DNA of 64,000 nucleotides, taken from assembly GCA_025370055.1 (NCBI GenBank), contig CP073041.1, positions 434,001 through 498,000 of the forward strand. Direction: 5' to 3'. Each line of letters starts with the position of its first letter. Positions within the stretch are counted from its first letter, which is position 1. The notes under the pieces were generated by a model. The model searched no databases, had not been told where the DNA came from, and worked only from the letters and a program-made list of their open reading frames with translations. Positions 63,330 through 64,000 of the stretch are shown one piece after another. A program made the translations under genes and the position numbers. This DNA is from Woronichinia naegeliana WA131 (GTDB lineage Bacteria; Cyanobacteriota; Cyanobacteriia; Cyanobacteriales; Microcystaceae).

Positions 63330-63676
63330 TCTTCAAAGGTTAAAGATTGTCTGCTACGGCTCAATTTTACCGTTAGAGATTGCGATCGCTCTCCATAAAC
63401 AAGAAAAGCGATCATACTAAAATGTTGACTCGTTTTTCTGCGTATTTAGAAGTTCTTCTGAGTTATTGATAAATCATAGAAATTATTTATCAGATTGTTG
63501 TGAATGAGGAGGTTTGAGGTTGTTTTCTGACTTAGAATGCTGGTTAGTTGCATAAACAACCCAGCCACCGACAAGAACTACCATCATAAAAGCGAGAACA
63601 AGGCCAACAATTCCCGTGATAGCGACATCATCACTGCGATCGCAAATAATTTTTCAGATCATTCTGTTGGAGGAAA
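63330..63676. other. Intergenic stretch with a possible small membrane peptide
   Basis: About 345 bp. On the minus strand 63483-63587 encodes MMVVLVGGWVVYATNQHS and a polar tail, preceded in frame by more hydrophobic codons but a stop and no ATG. It could be a decayed small membrane protein. One HIP1 site is present and there is no other feature. Confidence 0.4.
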
Positions 63677-64000
63677 ATGATCAAAAAATCTTACAAAGAA
63701 GACCTGGCATACATTCATGATGTTGGTTATGGCGATTACGCTCTTAGGTCAGCCCCTGGCATACTGAAAATTTTAGCTCAAAATAACATTCAAGACGGTT
63801 TAGTCGTGGATTTGGGCTGTGGAAGTGGATTATCAGCCTTAGAACTGACGAAAGCACATTATCAAATTTTGGGAGTGGATATTTCTGAGTCTATGATTGC
63901 GATCGCTCGAACCAGAGTTCCAAATGCTAAGTTTCGAGTTGAGTCATTATTGAAGACTGATATCCCATCTTGCAATGCAGTTATCTCAATCGGTGAATGT
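63677..64000 (+). CDS. Class I SAM-dependent methyltransferase, N-terminal part
   Basis: The frame opens at ATG 63677 behind a strong GGAGGAAA ribosome binding site and runs off the window after 108 codons. Motif I VVDLGCGSGLSALEL (about 50-64), then ILGVDISESMIAIAR and a motif IV-like AVISIGE identify a class I Rossmann-fold methyltransferase. The acceptor cannot be told. Confidence 0.85.
   Translation, partial: MIKKSYKEDLAYIHDVGYGDYALRSAPGILKILAQNNIQDGLVVDLGCGSGLSALELTKAHYQILGVDISESMIAIARTRVPNAKFRVESLLKTDIPSCNAVISIGEC

Noticed and set aside
63483-63640. Small transmembrane protein on the minus strand
   Set aside because: The hydrophobic frame lacks an ATG at its natural start and is preceded by an in-frame stop; only a weak mention is kept in the intergenic entry.

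Overview
The window looks like chromosomal DNA of a unicellular or colonial cyanobacterium. The octamer GCGATCGC (HIP1) is scattered through it, and it carries typical cyanobacterial genes: the efp-accB pair, a TLP40/CYP38-type lumenal cyclophilin, a proton-translocating transhydrogenase cluster (pntA-ORF-pntB), DUF1800/DUF1501 and PhoX-type Tat-exported proteins, and XisI and Uma2 families. The very high load of insertion sequences and MITEs resembles Microcystis/Woronichinia/Crocosphaera-like genomes; that placement is inference from gene content, not from a marker gene.

Layout. 0-3.9 kb: end of a CBS-domain gene, livF, then a pile of nested mobile DNA (MITE, truncated IS630, intact ISAs1, C-terminal remnant of an IsrB/IscB-like OMEGA protein). 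3.9-19.4 kb: mostly housekeeping (VWA protein, thrC, peptide ABC ATPase fusion, exported MBL-fold protein, DUF1800+DUF1501 pair, esterase, pnt cluster), interrupted by one complete transposon with a clear 9-bp target duplication and by a decayed BrnT toxin next to an intact BrnA. 19.9-23.7 kb: a PhoX-like phosphatase gene split cleanly by an ISKra4-type element. 24-34 kb: tRNA-Pro(CGG), then a graveyard of transposase fragments, a Tn5/IS4-like element, a TnpB (IS605-type) element whose left end carries a MITE, a large M4 metalloprotease, and an IS630. 34-38.8 kb: toxin-antitoxin/defence-like cluster (HigBA-like, STAND NTPase with TPRs overlapping HicAB, DUF2283). 38.8-47.1 kb: housekeeping (pabB, ecfT, cyclophilin, efp-accB, csaB, parvulin, NUDIX). 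47.4-51.6 kb: a decayed CRISPR locus: C-terminal cas2 remnant, leader, eight good repeats, then degenerate repeats spread around mazEF and an IS4 element. A 113-123 bp G/C-skewed foldback sequence sits exactly in spacer position four times. 51.7-64 kb: a GST-like protein, then an accessory island with a Cys-rich small protein, Uma2, a dynamin-like GTPase + RdcB-like coiled coil + XisI-like operon, MntA/HepT, a patatin phospholipase, duplicated HicAB with one toxin deleted, an ApeA-like HEPN protein, an internally deleted nucleotidyltransferase and the start of a methyltransferase.

How the genes work together. The accessory regions are dominated by toxin-antitoxin pairs (BrnTA, HigBA, two HicAB loci, MazEF, MntA/HepT) and possible antiphage effectors (STAND-TPR, dynamin-like, patatin, ApeA-like HEPN). 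Several are visibly decaying, generally with the toxin lost and the antitoxin kept. The most interesting unexplained items are the STAND-HicAB overlap, the dynamin/RdcB-like/XisI-like operon, and the CRISPR-like array whose spacer slots are occupied by a repeated foldback unit. Family assignments come from reading the proteins by eye; no database search was possible.
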